From Malaya genurostris (taxonomy: Eukaryota > Arthropoda > Insecta > Diptera > Culicidae), in the NCBI RefSeq assembly GCF_030247185.1, contig NC_080572.1:176480866-176544865 (forward strand): DNA of 64,000 bases. The letters are read 5' to 3'. A model generated the notes under the pieces. The model was not told where the DNA came from, did not search any database, and saw only the letters and a list, made by a program, of their open reading frames with translations. Positions 11,851 to 26,200 of this stretch are shown here, one piece after another. The position numbers were made by a program, and so were the translations under genes. The first letter of the stretch is position 1; every line of letters begins with the position of its first letter.

Positions 11851-13455
11851 CCATTATTCTGCATGTTTCTACAGTTTATGTAACAAACGTAGTATTTGAT
11901 TCCAACCAATGAAAAAAGTTCGTCGCTTGCCGCCCCCACATTTTCTTGCTCACTTCAGTCAGATAAATCTGACGGCAAAGAATCTACCACAGATCAAGTA
12001 CAGCCTATACCAACGACAATACTATTGACGTTAATTGATTTATTATTTGGCACCGAAAAACTAGAATTGCTCTAAACACCCTATTTTTACTGCTTTCAGT
12101 AGCCAAATGGAATAGCGCAGCCCCTTGTTGTATTTGTCTGGGTTTGAGAAGCATTGGAAACTGCGACACGAAATTCAACCACTGTATTTGGCAGGAAAAC
12201 AGATGAAAAGGATTCGACAACAGTAACAAAATAAAATCAATAATATTTTGCAATCGATACCCACTTCACTGTTCATTTCATCTTCTTCAGTAACAATCAA
12301 CGTGCTGAAATTTGAACTTTTAACTGCTTTTGTATTTTACCCTTTTTTTCGTCTCCCGCTTGTAATTCTGGTCGTCAATCAATCTGTCGGAGGACTGAAC
12401 AGTTGCATTCTACAACTAGCAGATTGATTCAGATCACAAAAGGATCATGCGATATTAATATTGACTATGATCTAGTTTACTTTCAACAATAATGCTCTCT
12501 TCGGTCCGGTTCCCAGGGTCCAATGGTAATGATGTCGATGCTATTGAAAAATACTTCATTTAACGCGCATTCACTAAATCTGCACTGAATGCGGGTTATT
12601 TTCGAACTGTTATATCCAACAATTCGAAAGGATCCTACCGGGTAGGCATGTGAGCAATCCACACCCAATCGAGTGACGGGACTTGAAGCAAAACTAAAAG
12701 AGAAGGTTCCTCGCACCGATGAAACGAGGTGGGAATGTGAACAAAAAAAAATGAATGTTTGCAAACAGAACAAGTGATCTCGATTTCATAATTTATCGAT
12801 CTCCTGTTCGACTCTTCTACGTTTCCTTGCCTTCTTTTCGTGATACACCCGGGCAAACTTCTTGCCCTGGGTTGGAAAAGGGAAAGACGGTGAAAGGATA
12901 CACGAGCCTTTAATTAGCGAAGGGACTTTTTTCGGGTATTCAACATGTCCAAAATGCGACCGGGATATGGGTTTCATAATTATTGCAATCGCTTTTGGCG
13001 TCGTCGCCGCCGCCACCGTTGTTCGCCGTAAATGGTGTGGGTGATTACGCTGGCATTGATTTTTCGATATGCGAAAGAGAGATGGTACTATTGAGTTAAT
13101 TTTTCGGTTAATTTGTTTCACTTGAATAAAAATGCGTTCAACGGTTAGTTGTGGCCACGGTTGGGAATGTTGAGTTGGGTTTAATTAAAAATTACACAAA
13201 CGACTGAAATTATCATCCAGTTGTGTCTGTTGTCTTCGCCCAGATGCATTAGCAGGTAGTTGTTGCCGAATTTAAAAAGCTTGTGGATATTTAATGGTTC
13301 TATTTAGAGCTTTAATTGTATTTGATTAGTCACAATGGGACAGTAAACATTGGAGACTGCATTAATCGGCCATTTACTGCGAGTCCTGGAGTTCCTCAGA
13401 GCTGTCTGTTTTAAGTCATTTATGGTTTCGTTTTACGAGAAGATTTAAGCTCTCG
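11851..13455. other. Intronic sequence with a GC-richer core
   Basis: The part from about 12,480 to 13,120 is GC-richer and repeat-free, with overlapping frames on both strands and no recognised protein. It may be conserved noncoding DNA of grh. The rest is ordinary AT-rich sequence. Confidence 0.45.
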
Positions 13456-13755
13456 TCGCTCTCGAGTTTCATATACCATTCGACTCAGTTCGTCGAGTAG
13501 CATTTGGAAAACACGAAAAAAATGAAATGAAAGGTCTTGAAGTCCCATGAATTTTATTCTAATCCGACTTCTGGATTCCGAATTACATGGTGATATGGCC
13601 AAAAAAATGAAAATAAGTGCACTAACTTTTTTTAGAGAACTAATTAAACTCAATTAAACTAATTTAAATGAAAGTTATAATTGTCTCATACATAGTTCCT
13701 GAATTCTATTTGTATCTGACTTCCGGTTCCGAAATTACAAGGTGATATGTGCAAA
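13456..13755 (+). mobile_element. Decayed copy of the TTCGACTCAGTTCGTCGAG MITE
   Basis: It contains ATATACCATT followed by CGACTCAGTTCGTCGAG, then GAAAGGTCTTG, GACTTCTGGATTCCG and, again near 13,720, GACTTCCGGTTCC. These follow the same order as the copies at 53,338 and 54,044. The TG tract is missing here. Ends are not preserved. Confidence 0.65.
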
Positions 13756-14199
13756 TTTATTGTTATTTGTTAGTATAAATCTCAGTAATGGTAGTATTCG
13801 CGCGCGTATGTTTCGGTTAAAGATGCTCGGATGCACTACTAAACTCACTGACTTCCCGAGTGAACGTTTTAACATTATCCGACACTGCAATCCCGGGAAG
13901 TCGTGATTCACAGTTCTTATTCGTGAAAACTAAAGGACAATTTGAAATACTATCGCGCAACTAATAAAAACTTTCCTATTTTTTCTCAATGGAATTATCT
14001 GCTACAAAATAAACGAGTGGGTAGAGTATTTAGACAACATAATTGATTAATTGTAGTGATATTCTAAAAAGTTTTTGTAAAATCATTTCAAATCACCAGA
14101 CAAAGGTCAACAGATCTCACGCGCGAATTGATTGTTTACTATTTCCGCATCATTATTTTATTTATTTATAAAATTATTAATTGGTTATATTGGTTGATC
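13756..14199. other. AT-rich intronic sequence, nothing recognised
   Basis: No gene, RNA or bounded repeat was seen. Confidence 0.5.
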
Positions 14200-15206
14200 T
14201 GCACGGAGAACCCTTCGATCATAAAATTGATTTTTGCGATAGTTGATTTAACTAATTTCTTTTTGATTCAACCAAAATGGTTTTTGATTTGCATATATTC
14301 AAGTAGTTGAAAAATATGTTGTTTTGAATGCTGTCAAATGCCGTTTGACAAGTGTTTATCTAACAGCGGTGTTGTGATCAAGTTAACCTCGTTTGAGATG
14401 AAAAAGATTTGGTGACAAATTAGAAAATGTTAATGAATAATCATCTCGCAATCTTTCAAGTATGCGCAAAAATTTTATGCTTCAAATTCGATCATTATTT
14501 ACTTCCAGCAGACTGTTTTACTTCCAGCTGTTTGTTACCGATGATGATGTTCATGCATTAGCAATAAAACGCTTTTCGACATGAATTTAATTTATAAAAG
14601 TAACAGGAGCGAAGGGTTTCAAACGCACAGAACGCGTTGCGATTGAATGGCGCGTTTGAATTGCCGTCGCAAAATTCCAATTCCCAGCGGTTGATGCACC
14701 CAAGCTCATATAAATTGACTAAAATTATCAGTGCATAACTTCAGTTCAACCGTTTGAAGGCATCATTTTAGGTAAATTTAATAATTTCGCTAATTTACTC
14801 GCCCCTCCGGGCACTTTTGCTGATTAAAAACGTTTTTCTACATCAATCATTTCCAATCGAATCAGAAGTATTTTTTTTAGAATTTAGATCTTTACTGATC
14901 TCAAAACAAACAAACAAATAAAACCGATTTATTTTTCAACTAACAGAATTTTGTTTCAATAACAACACCAGTTATTTCAACTAAAATATTTGTTGAAATT
15001 GAAAGGTATGTGTCCTCACTAATTGACAGCATTTTTTTTTCAAACAGTTGAATTAGTTGTTTCAACCATCGTTTCTGCTAATCGAAAAACAAAAATGACA
15101 GTTTAGTTAAAACAACAATCGATTAGTTGTACCAAATTTTAACCAATCGAATTCAGACAATCAATTAATATTCTGGTTGAAATGGGATCGCGGGTGGTTC
15201 CGTGTG
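14200..15206 (-). mobile_element. Non-autonomous TIR element, copy 2 (inverted, about 1.0 kb)
   Basis: This is a reversed relative of the element at 10,266-11,850. The plus-strand left end TGCACGGAGAACCCTTCGAT matches that copy's right end, and the right end, ending GGTTCCGTGTG, is the complement of its left end. It is about 0.6 kb shorter, so the interiors differ by deletion or insertion. No coding capacity is visible. Confidence 0.65.
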
Positions 15207-15511
15207 GGAAGCCGGCTACCGAGAAAAAAATATGAATTTATCAAACAAACAAGTATTTTTCTTACTATTTATGAAATATGCCGATATATGTTATCTCTGC
15301 TATTTACTTTGTAATATTAATGGATTTGCACAATAGTTGATTTTTATCATTCAATTTATAATCTCGAAAGACATGCACTGACATGGAAGAAGAAAACATA
15401 CTTTCTCCGAAGATAACCGGAAATCGATAAGTTGAATGGAGTTGAATGAAGAGATAATTTAGTAAAATTGAGTTATCAGATGTGAAACATTGAAAAACAT
15501 CTGATAATTGA

Positions 15512-15790
15512 ATGGAAAAAGTAACTTCTGCAATTGTCGCCTTTCACGACGTGGAAGCAGGAACCCAGTGGACCTATTCTTGGCTAATTTTTTTTCCGCC
15601 GGATTCCACACGGCATCTAGGTTGGTACTGTCCGGAGGAAGATAATATGTACTATCAATCTCCTAGTGGACCCCAGCCCCTATGGATGATTGTAGTATGC
15701 TGAAGCAATTAAACAGTAAAAAAGTACAAGGCACGAATCTCCAAATAACTAAGGAAACATGCCACTTGGCCCATTAGAAAGTAAAAGTGA
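15512..15790. mobile_element. Scrambled remnant related to the 56-59 kb LINE
   Basis: The part near 15,540-15,625 (CCCAGTGGACCTATTCTTGG, CCGCCGGATTCCACACGGC) resembles, in reverse orientation, the LINE 5' region at about 56,500-56,620. The part near 15,740-15,780 (AATCTCCAAAT, CATGCCACTTGGCCCA) resembles that LINE's 3' tail in forward orientation. This suggests a rearranged or twin-primed fragment, or a SINE that borrowed the LINE tail. Similarity was judged by eye. Confidence 0.45.
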
Positions 15791-15935
15791 AGATATATAT
15801 GCGATGTTTGTTGTTTTTCTGTTGGATGTGTTTCCATAGCGATATGACTATAATTGAATGCTGAGGTGACCAAGTAAAGCGAAGCATGCTTGATTCTTCT
15901 AGTCAATTGGGCTGTCTCATCATGTGTTTTCATTT

Positions 15936-16058
15936 GCAGGGTAGTTTAATTGACAAAACAATTTCCCTGGCTAGGAGTTAGCTACGGGTTCGAGTCCCGT
16001 CTCTGCGATAACATTTTTGCGGGTTTCAATACATAGTTGCATTCGCATGTCATTTTTC
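15936..16058 (+). mobile_element. tRNA-derived SINE (GCAGGG family), copy 2
   Basis: This is the best-preserved head of the family: GCAGGGTAGTTTAATTGAC, A box TAGTTTAATTG, and a T-arm CGGG-TTCGAGT-CCCG forming a perfect stem. TCTCTGC at the end pairs with GCAGGG at the start, with one G-T pair. The body is the same as in the copy at 8,685. It is not annotated as a tRNA because the anticodon arm is poor and the body follows. Confidence 0.82.
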
Positions 16059-16639
16059 GGTGTTTAACAATGAATCTGTCCGATAGAAAGAGTGGGTTCT
16101 TCGAATAGCTGAGTATGATTTATTCTTGGTTCAGATGGTGTAATATCTTGGTTACATTGCATACAATTATACTTCTAGTTTATATATCTGCCTGGGTCTA
16201 CTCTGACACGTAGTAGAACTGACCCGAGTTGGTGGTTGAGATTTAAGTGACATTTTCTTCATACATCATGACATGTAAGTGACATTTCCTTCATACTCAT
16301 ATATCTAAAAGATCTTGTATAAGAAGAGACATGTAAGTTTTTATGAATATAGGAAATATCATCTAAGCAGTAATATTCCGAAATGAAATCAGTTTGCTCT
16401 ACTTCTGGGTGAGCAAAAATCTACTTGAACTCAATTCAAAAGATGGACCACAATTACGACCAGCAGTAAAAATTGAAATGAATCTATGAACTATTCTTAT
16501 ATGAAATCAAATTGTAGAAAAAATGTAAAATGGTCCGTGATATAGGAGTACTATCAGAACCTAATCTCATATTTGTAGTTCGTTAGAATATCATAATCAA
16601 TCCAGCAAATAGTACACTGGGATTCATTCGTTTCGGTTA

Positions 16640-16915
16640 TACACACTTAGAAAAACCCTGTGATTTTAAATCTTATCGCAACATTTAATATTGTGTCTAA
16701 AATTCCATGACATGAAATTTATTGAAATAAATAAAAGAATACTGATAGCAACCATCGCGAATTGAACCGAGAATCATTGGAAGCCAGTAAAATTCAAGCT
16801 CATCTAACATAAAGTCATTACAAATAAAATTTTCCGTCATTTGACAAATTAGGTCTTATTGAATTACATCGTATGAGGGATTGAGTCATCTGTAAAATTC
16901 AAAGTTTTTTGGAGT
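16640..16915 (-). repeat. Composite SINE-like repeat, copy 1
   Basis: On the minus strand it includes CAATCCCTCATACGATGTAA and GACGGAAAATTTTATTTGT. These match 36,062-36,180 closely, and a tRNA B-box-like GGTTCAATTCGCG lies next to them. The far end, with a TGTGATTTTAAATCTTATC-like segment, matches the far end of the 36-kb and 44-kb copies. It is diverged and without clear target duplication. Confidence 0.55.
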
Positions 16916-17379
16916 GTAGTTTTCAAGAACCTTACTATACTTTTAGAAAAAAAAACTCAATCTTACACATAAATTCAAGCATACCATAATTCCTTGTGTG
17001 ATCCCAAAATATATCAATTACTAACATGTAAAAATAATCTTTTTTTTTGTTTCGAAGTCAATTTCATCTAAATTAGTTGAAATCATTCATTTTTACAGTG
17101 AATTGCGACGATCTTTTTATGTGCATATAAAGATACGTATGTTACATTTACAGGTCGTCAAATGGTGAGCGAACTAGCTAGCTAACGGGGTCGACTGGGT
17201 GCTATCGTCTTCTGCGTTAGTAGCAGAATGAGAGGGTGCGAAATGGCTTATAAGTTAAAGCCCATCCTGAAGTGCAATATTTATCATAGTATATTGCTAC
17301 ATACAATTCTATTGTTTTTTGTAATATATATTATATATGGAATTAAATTATATTACATTATACTATATAATATGGTAGG

Positions 17380-18110
17380 GGTGACCGGGACTAGTTGGCC
17401 GAAGGGGCAGGTTGGTCGAGTGGCTTTCCTGAAAAGGCTATTATGCGCAAAGGCGACATATATTGTGAAATTGGTGGAGTATTAGGCCACCGATGTTTCG
17501 ACGTAATTTCAGGTGTTTTTGTGTCGTCTTTTGTGCAGGTACCCGTTTATTGTTTTTTGGCACTTTTGAGTAAATTTAGGTTTTTGTACAGTAATATGCG
17601 TAACGAGAATCAATTACTATACGAACTCCAAAAACATTGTACCGCTGGAAAGGGCATTCAAAACCCTTAAAAAATGGTATGATGGATTCCAGTGTTCTCT
17701 TATTTCTGTTAGTGTAAATCGTGATTGTTCTCGGAAACATCCATTGGGGTAGGTTGGCCGAGTTTTGAGAGGGGTTGGTTGGCCGAGCTGTAAATTTAGT
17801 GTATTCGTGAAATGCTACCTTTTTTCTTAGTGACTTTAAATGTTACGCTAATGTTGATGATTATAAGTGTTGTATTGAAGGTTAATTAATATGCATGTAC
17901 ATATAACTATGCGTTAGATATTATTATTCCCTCATACATATTACTTACTGCGAGTTACCACAGTTTTCTTATGAGGAGTTGCTCGATTCTCTGTAGTTTT
18001 TCCTCTCCTCTCATGATACCAATTGATCTGAGTTGTTTCCACTAATAAACGTTTTCCATTGATGCATTTGATGTGTTTCACATATTTCATCATACTCGGC
18101 CAACAAAGCA
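17380..18110. repeat. Region with repeated GGTTGGCCGAG-type motifs
   Basis: The motif occurs as AGTTGGCCGAAGG, GGTTGGTCGAG, GGTTGGCCGAG and TTGGTTGGCCGAG between 17,392 and 17,790, and reversed as CTCGGCCAAC near 18,092. The spacing is irregular. It could be the two ends of a decayed inverted-repeat element. Confidence 0.35.
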
Positions 18111-20244
18111 GACTCACGATGAAATTAACTGGAGACTAGATTTAGCTCGGAGAGCAACATAAGTAAAACTTTGTTTTTCTCGAGAATCAATTATGCTGCA
18201 TGTATACATTTATCCGTTGGCAGATGTATTAAATTATTTGATAACCAAAACAAAAACGAGTATATTAAAATTTAATTTTTTAAAGTTATCTCGAGAAAAA
18301 TCTGTTCGTAAATAAGCTGCTACTTTTTTGCAAAACAATCTCAGCTGCTCGATTCTTGAAAATTAGAAAATCATGAATCAAATATTTGTATGTAAAACTT
18401 ATATTTCGTTTTTCAATATACGAATAAAATTTTTATATACTAACCAGATCAATGGTGAATAAGATGTCATTTCCATTGCTTGTAATAATTTTTTTGGAAT
18501 CATGTGTTGAACTACAAATAAAATTTGGGTGTTTTATGTATATGTTTACGCATAATGCTTATCACTTAGGAAAAGAAATTCAGCAAGGTATTATTGAGAA
18601 TATCGTCGAAATACGCCTAGGAAATAAATCGATATTTTGATAACCAAACATAAGATATTGATTGATTTTTCTTTTACTAGTTGAATATATTTTAACGTTA
18701 GTTATAATGGCGCAACATTTTTTCAATATATTATTTCCAATAACGATTAAACCAATATGAGTTCTCAACATAGATTATTGTTGTCAAAAAATAATATGCT
18801 CTGCATATAACTATTCAAAATTGTTTTAATAACAGTACTATCCTTAGAAAGATCACCAAAAACGGCCGAAACGTTGAATTTTGAATAAAAATGATGCAAT
18901 AAAATTAATGATGCCCCTTTAAAAAATTTAGTATTTCGGTAATTTTTCCTATTCTTGAAAAATTTTTCAGTTTTTTTTTTTAGAGTGTCCACTTGATTTC
19001 CTTAACCTTTTTGTCGGTTAACGTTTTTGTACAGCTATTGGTTTTCGAGTGGTAAGGATTAAAATAAAAACGGTACAAATCAACTGCTATGTCTATGTCG
19101 AATTAACGGTTTTCGAGTTGCAACAATTTGAAGCAAAGTACATGCAAAAAAAATCATTCACCCTTTTCATAAATCAGTCTTCAGTTGAATCGGTCTCTCC
19201 ATCCGTGCAAAATAATGGTTTGCCACACTGAAGACTTGTACAAAGTTTTGTTTTGAGTTCTTGATTTTGTCATCTCTTTTGCTGTTGATTTTCTCTGGAA
19301 TCGGTAAAATGATATATTGTCTACACAGATAAAAATATTTTGTGAATTTATATTGATTATGCACATTTTTGGAACAGAAAATTGAAACGTTCACAAGTAC
19401 ATGAAATTGTTTCGTAGAATGCCATAACTAACTATTTATTTTACTATTCTGATAATCAAAGCAATTAAAGCAATAAATTAAATTATGATATAATAATCCC
19501 AACTCTTTTTTTATTTATTCTAAGAATCATAGGGAAAAATATTTCCCATGAAGTTATAGAAACCTTATGCACCCTGTCATGTTTATCTGGTGATATTCTC
19601 TTAATTTGCACCCCCAATAGCTAAAATATTGTCTTGTACTGACATATTTCGTCCTGCACATCTTATGGTCGTGAAAGGGTTAATCGAAACCAAACTACAA
19701 TCACCAAAAATAGATTGAAGTTGAGGTTTCCTTAACTAAAGAATTGGCAATGATTACGAAGGAAAACAAGCCGAACGAAACCTGTCGAGCAGACTCATAA
19801 ATCGAGAGAGGAACGTGATAAGAATGATCAGCTCGGAGATTCACCGTACGGAGCATTGCCGTAAATTATTCTGATGAGTGTAGAGTAGCGGAAACGTCGC
19901 ATCCATCGTACTTCGGTTACTTATCAACGAACCCAAGTCGCTTACCGGGGAGAAACAATGAGCAAGGATGCGACGTTGATGCAGAGCTCAGTAATAAATT
20001 GTCCGTATATTCTCATCAGAGTGAAAAACACGGTGTAAGTGATCGCGCAAATGCATCAGTTGTTCCATGCCGTTGGTGGCAGGCATCGTGGACCCGATTC
20101 CCCGTCATACCCACCCCTCAGGCTCAGCGGTGCTACGGTGAATGAAATGAGTGAGTGGAAGGAGCTCGGGCGCACAGCGAAACAAAAGCGGACTGAGAGA
20201 CCGCAAGCTTGAGAGAGGGAAAACAAATATAACATTGAGCTTAC
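18111..20244. other. Intronic sequence left of the grh exon, no gene recognised
   Basis: From 18,111 to about 19,700 it is AT-rich without features. From about 19,740 to 20,244 it becomes GC-richer and lies directly downstream of the grh exon donor in transcript sense. A purine-rich stretch near 20,190-20,225 is next to the donor. No exon with the next expected Grainyhead residues was found. Confidence 0.5.
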
Positions 20245-20416
20245 CTTTTGACTTCGTGAATTTTTCGGCTCCTTGCGTAGATCTTCGGGCTCACGTTTGA
20301 CATTTATCGTCTGCGATGATGGGTGTGAACCAAGCAGTATGCCTTGTATATCATTTTGCGATAGGCCTGATACATCCAGAGGCGTGGTTTGGCCGTTAAT
20401 TTTTGCGGTGGGGTTG
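20245..20416 (-). CDS. grh: grainyhead (grh) coding exon with SGLSQNDIQG motif, 172 bp
   Basis: This exon encodes the linker between the Grainyhead activation region and the CP2 DNA-binding domain. The minus-strand acceptor is cattcccacag before 20,416, preceded by a pyrimidine-rich tract, and the donor is CAAAAG|gtaagc after 20,245. It holds one leading base and 57 codons and ends in phase 0. The peptide includes INGQTTPLDV, SGLSQNDIQGILLGSHPSS and VKREPEDLRKEPKN. From memory these match Drosophila Grainyhead, which has NGQTTPIDVSGLSQNEIQG and IKREPEDLRKDPKN. The KREPED segment is a likely SUMO-type acceptor (psi-K-x-E); that is inference. In Drosophila a long Gln-rich insert separates the two motifs, and here they are nearly adjacent. 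The following exons, which carry the DNA-binding immunoglobulin-like fold, are not in the 20 kb to the left. Confidence 0.94.
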
Positions 20417-21986
20417 CTGTGGGAATGAGCGTAAGAGAAAGAGAGAAGAGAAGAGAAAAATAAATAGAGAAGGAAAACCATTAGTACAGTGTGTTCCCGG
20501 TACTCACAATCGTCATAAAATATTGCGCACACACGGTCTAGCTGGATGTTTATCATTGTGAACATTTGAGTTGCTTTTCATTAAGCGAATTGTGATCGAA
20601 TCGTCTGAGTGAGACATAAGACAAGTGCAAAGTAATTCAACACCGACGTTTTAGTTGCTTCGTTTCTTTTCTTCTTATTCAACTCCCCTCATATATTGAT
20701 TCGTATTCCATGATGAGTTTGTATTGTATCATACTTAAAGAACGTGTATTTTACAAATTTTACTGTAATTATGAGATACACTTTGGTGTTAAGCTGTTAA
20801 TGTAGAGTTCAATAAAGTTTCACTGGTAATTTTCACCGCGGTAGCCCATTTAGTGGACAATCGCACGTACCAATCGTCACTTAGCGTTATCTGGATCAGA
20901 AGCAGATCCCCTTTACCATCTACTCGAACGTTTCTACCTTTGGCGTTTATTTGAGCTCAAATTAGAGGAATTAAAATTGTCCTCTTTTTCCATGCTCACA
21001 GCTACAGCAACTTGGTCTGATTACTTATAAAAGAAATTATTCCTCGATGAGTATCAAGCCACAAATTAACATAAATTCTTGATAACTCGTGCTCCGCAGC
21101 CGCCCGAGAATACCACTTGATCGGAGGTTCGTTAAAAATTTCCAATCTTTATTGAGCCACTCTTTTTTTTCCATTCTGCTTCGAGGAGATGAATAAAACT
21201 GCCACCAGGGTCGTAAATTTCCCCCCACCAGAAAATAAAACAAAACAAAAAAGTGTTCCGTTCCACAGATTTTTCTTTAGGCCAACAACGGAAAAAATGA
21301 ACAAAATAAGGTGTTATAAAATTTACGACTCTTGTGCTCCTATTTCGGACCAGGGTATCTTTCAATGTTTGCCGTTATTGGTTTCTTCGAAGGTTGACAA
21401 AGTTGGAGATTCCCCATGGTTTCCCATCTCTGCTGCCTTTTGTCATCAATAATTGTTGTTGTTGAATACATATCGAAGCGCTCTGCTCGGTCGGAAGCCG
21501 TCTTTGTCCACCCGATATAACTATCTTCACTCCTGCCGTGTTCGAACAGTGATAATGGCACAAATTGGTTCTTTTCTCCATTATGCTAATATGATCGATT
21601 TGTGGATTTCAGTTCGTGTTGAAACAGCAGTCTTCGACTCGAAACCACGAGGATTGTGAAATGTGCCCTTTTTCATGCTACCTTCGGTTTTGTTTTATGG
21701 ATTTTTAAATGAAGCTTCTAATTGGAAATCAAAAATTTTACTATCGGCGGTCTTCTTAGCTATTTCAAATTATGCGTCAGGTAATGTAACGGATACGATA
21801 CTAATGATGTTTTCAACACAATCGAAGCCAATTTATTACGAGCTTGTAGGATGATTTTTATCAAAGATGAGTCCGTATGGAATAATCTTCCTAATAACTA
21901 AATATTTTTCCACTTGTATACGTTGAATGAAGAAAGAAAAATAACTTGAATCAAAAATAACCGAAACAAAAGACAAACGACAAAAA
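20417..21986. other. Intronic sequence between grh exon and heptamer array
   Basis: The first 150 bp after the acceptor are purine-rich on the plus strand, forming the polypyrimidine tract of the grh acceptor. The remainder shows short unconserved frames only. Confidence 0.55.
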
Positions 21987-23230
<1,244 letters not shown>

Positions 23231-26200
23231 ATACGTATGATTTCTCAGTTCTCACAACTCACCGGGCATCGGTCCGGGAAACAGATGAGGGAGAAAAATG
23301 CCGGCCGGATCCTCCCGTTCTGTCCGTTTCTAATGTGATTTTCATGTTTCAGATCACTTGTCGCGCGCGGATCAAATTTATTTCATTTTATTTACTCTGT
23401 TTGCTTTAGTTGCTCCAGATCTCTCGATCAACATGATTGATGTATCAATTTTGAGAGATTACTTCTCGTTTTCTGGCGTCGGGCGTCGCCATCGTCATCG
23501 TCAGTGGGTCCTGTTCTCCTGTCGGTAGGCCGAGTGTGGTTGTGTGATCAGGTAAGAACTGAGAAGAAACAAAAAATAAACACACTGCAGAGGAACTCCG
23601 CGTGTTACGTGTCTCCTTAGTTTCGATTTTGGTTTGTGTTTCGAAAAAAAACAAAGAAGACACAACAAAATCAGCCCGGACTCGATAAGCCAAGACGAAG
23701 AGGCAGCTTGACGCTTGACGACGTTCGAAGGAGATTTTATGTTTTCATTATCTCTTTGCCCTGATTAAAGATTTTTCGTTCGTTTTTGATGGGTTCTTTC
23801 CTCGGATTTCTCACTGCTTGCGAAGGGGTCTCCACGGACATTGAGTGGGTTGGCCGGCCAAATCGTCAATATCGAGGGGAAAACGTTTGATGTTTAATTA
23901 GCATTTATTCCCGTGGTACGGGGCTTTCTGTTTTGACGTAGCGCCATGTTCCCACTTTCCAAAAGCCGCAGGAAGATGTGTGTCTTCGTCCTCTGCAACG
24001 ATCTGTCTGTTGGCATGTTCTCGCAAACGCTACACGCACGGTGGAATGTGAAAACATTTCTCATGACTTTCGTGAATGTTTGTTTCGGTCGGAAACGAAA
24101 CACGGGGTGCACGTAGATCGTAATTGAAAGAAACGAAGGTTGAAATTGAAAGATTAATCCTCGCGCCCAAGTGCGTTTCGGCTTCGGGCATCGGCAGCCG
24201 GAGATGAATGAATGGAAATTAATCTCGGATTTGAACATGATCCCTGATTCAATCTTGGAGAAGAAAGCGGATTTCTTTGTCTGTTTTATAAATTATTGCA
24301 AGTGAGTGTTTTGAATTCATCCCGAAAGAAATCAAAACTACTGTTGAAGGGGCGACCGGAATTACTCCGATCGCAAGAGTAGGAATAATAAATAATAATG
24401 AGATATTGCTGGTTAGAATGTTTATCGACGAAATATTCAAATTTTACTTGCTCTCCATTGTGCCCGTAGTCCCGGAAGGCATTGCAACCCTAAAGAAAAG
24501 CTCAATCCCTCCTCGAGTGTACACAAATATTTCATTTGCCTAAGTTTGTCTAACCGGTGTTTGCAGTTACCGACAAGATTTTTTTTTTCATCTCGCTGGA
24601 AAGAAACATAATCAGTCGGATGGTGCAATACATTTCCAATCGTCCCGTCGAAATCGATACATGATTGAAGTCCGTCAATCGCACGAATCATTCGCCTGTG
24701 TGAAGCTATCAACGGCGGCTTTTTCACTGATTGTGTCAGGTGGTATTAAAAACTTATTAATTTTTTTTAACTTTAGACATTTGAAGTTTTAACCTTTATA
24801 TTAACACCGCACAAAACTGCATACCGGCCCTAGAAAGCGTCCAATCCGAAAACAGCGAACGCGTTTCTAAGCCATTCAAAACGTCCAATACGCTTCAGGG
24901 CACCGAAGATCAATGAGCTGAATAAATGTCAGTTTAGATTAGAAATCTGAAAGCGATCGTTAATCTTCGAACCGTTTTTGTGCACCACCGTTTCGAGTCC
25001 CGGAGCGGGGGATTCCGACCTCGACATCCACAGTTGCTTATGTAGGGATGTATGTTTTCGTTAAGGTCGACCTAATCCTCGGTAGCGGATTGCTACCGGA
25101 GATTTTTTGTTGAGTCCGGTAAGACTCTGTTTTTTCTGGAATTTTACTATGCGATTATCTGTAGGCTGCCAGCAGTAAGGCAGAACATATGTCAAATGAA
25201 CGAATTGTTTCCTGACGGTAGGCGAGGATTGCCTTTCTTGAAAAAAAAAATACTAAAAATATGGTTAACAGTAACTGTTCTGAGTTTCCTAATGTCGTGA
25301 CTAAATCTGGAAGCCAAAAAAAAAATTCATGATAATGATTCGTATATAAATGGAGCATGGAGGGAAAAAATCGGAAACGTTTGACGGGTTGCAGATAACC
25401 ATCATCTCCAATTGCTACTGGTAGACATTCTAAGGGTAAATCCAACGGTTTATACTTTGAAAGCAAAACAGCCACGACGAATCGGCGGCACGATAATGAT
25501 CTCGCAGCATTGTGCCAAGGGGTTTCAGTCTCCTATCGTTGACGGAGTGTGTCAGCTGTGGAAGCGTCTCGGTCGTTAAGTTTGGAATTCCTTAAAGGTG
25601 ATGAATTTCTAACGAGATCGACAAATGATGCGAGGGATTAAAGGTGTCTACTTTTTCTTTCGGCTTTGGTTATGGTTGTTCGTCGGCCGCTCCATTGGTG
25701 ACAGGACCTCACCGTGTGCGCATCTATGCTCTACAAGTTCACGCAAGTTGCCATTACATGTAGTAAACATCATTCAAATATTTTCGAAACTGTTACTGTT
25801 TAGCCTGAACGCGAGGGTCTTATCGAACTTAAATCAGAAAAAAACCTATTCTTGATTCGCCTAGTTTCTCTCTCATTGATTTTTTGCCTTTTTCATTAGG
25901 ATAATTTTTGACACAAATTTGGGTTAATTTTTGTTAGCAATTTATTCAGATTGGTTCGGGTAGTTCACAAAAGTAAGCTTCAGCGATGCATTAGAAGTAT
26001 AACATTCCCCATATAGCTCACACAAAGATTTCTGATGTTTTCTTTAAATATGCTCATTGACATACTATCCCGGAAACGTACTAAATGGTGTTCTTAGTAC
26101 TCATGTTACTGTATAAAACTGATACTACAAAGCCACAAGCAAGGGAGAAGCAAGTGACAGTCAAATGACAAGCAAGAGATAGTTCAGAAGTGAAGAATAA

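Noticed and set aside
12786..13121. 111-codon minus-strand frame
   Set aside because: Basic low-complexity peptide with no recognised family, in a GC-richer intron block.
15936..16010. A functional tRNA gene
   Set aside because: The T-arm and acceptor stem pair well, but the anticodon arm is poor and the same sequence with a SINE body recurs at three other sites.
20056..20565. 169-codon minus-strand frame as a complete gene
   Set aside because: Only 20,245-20,416 matches Grainyhead and is bounded by splice sites. The rest of the frame is intron read-through.
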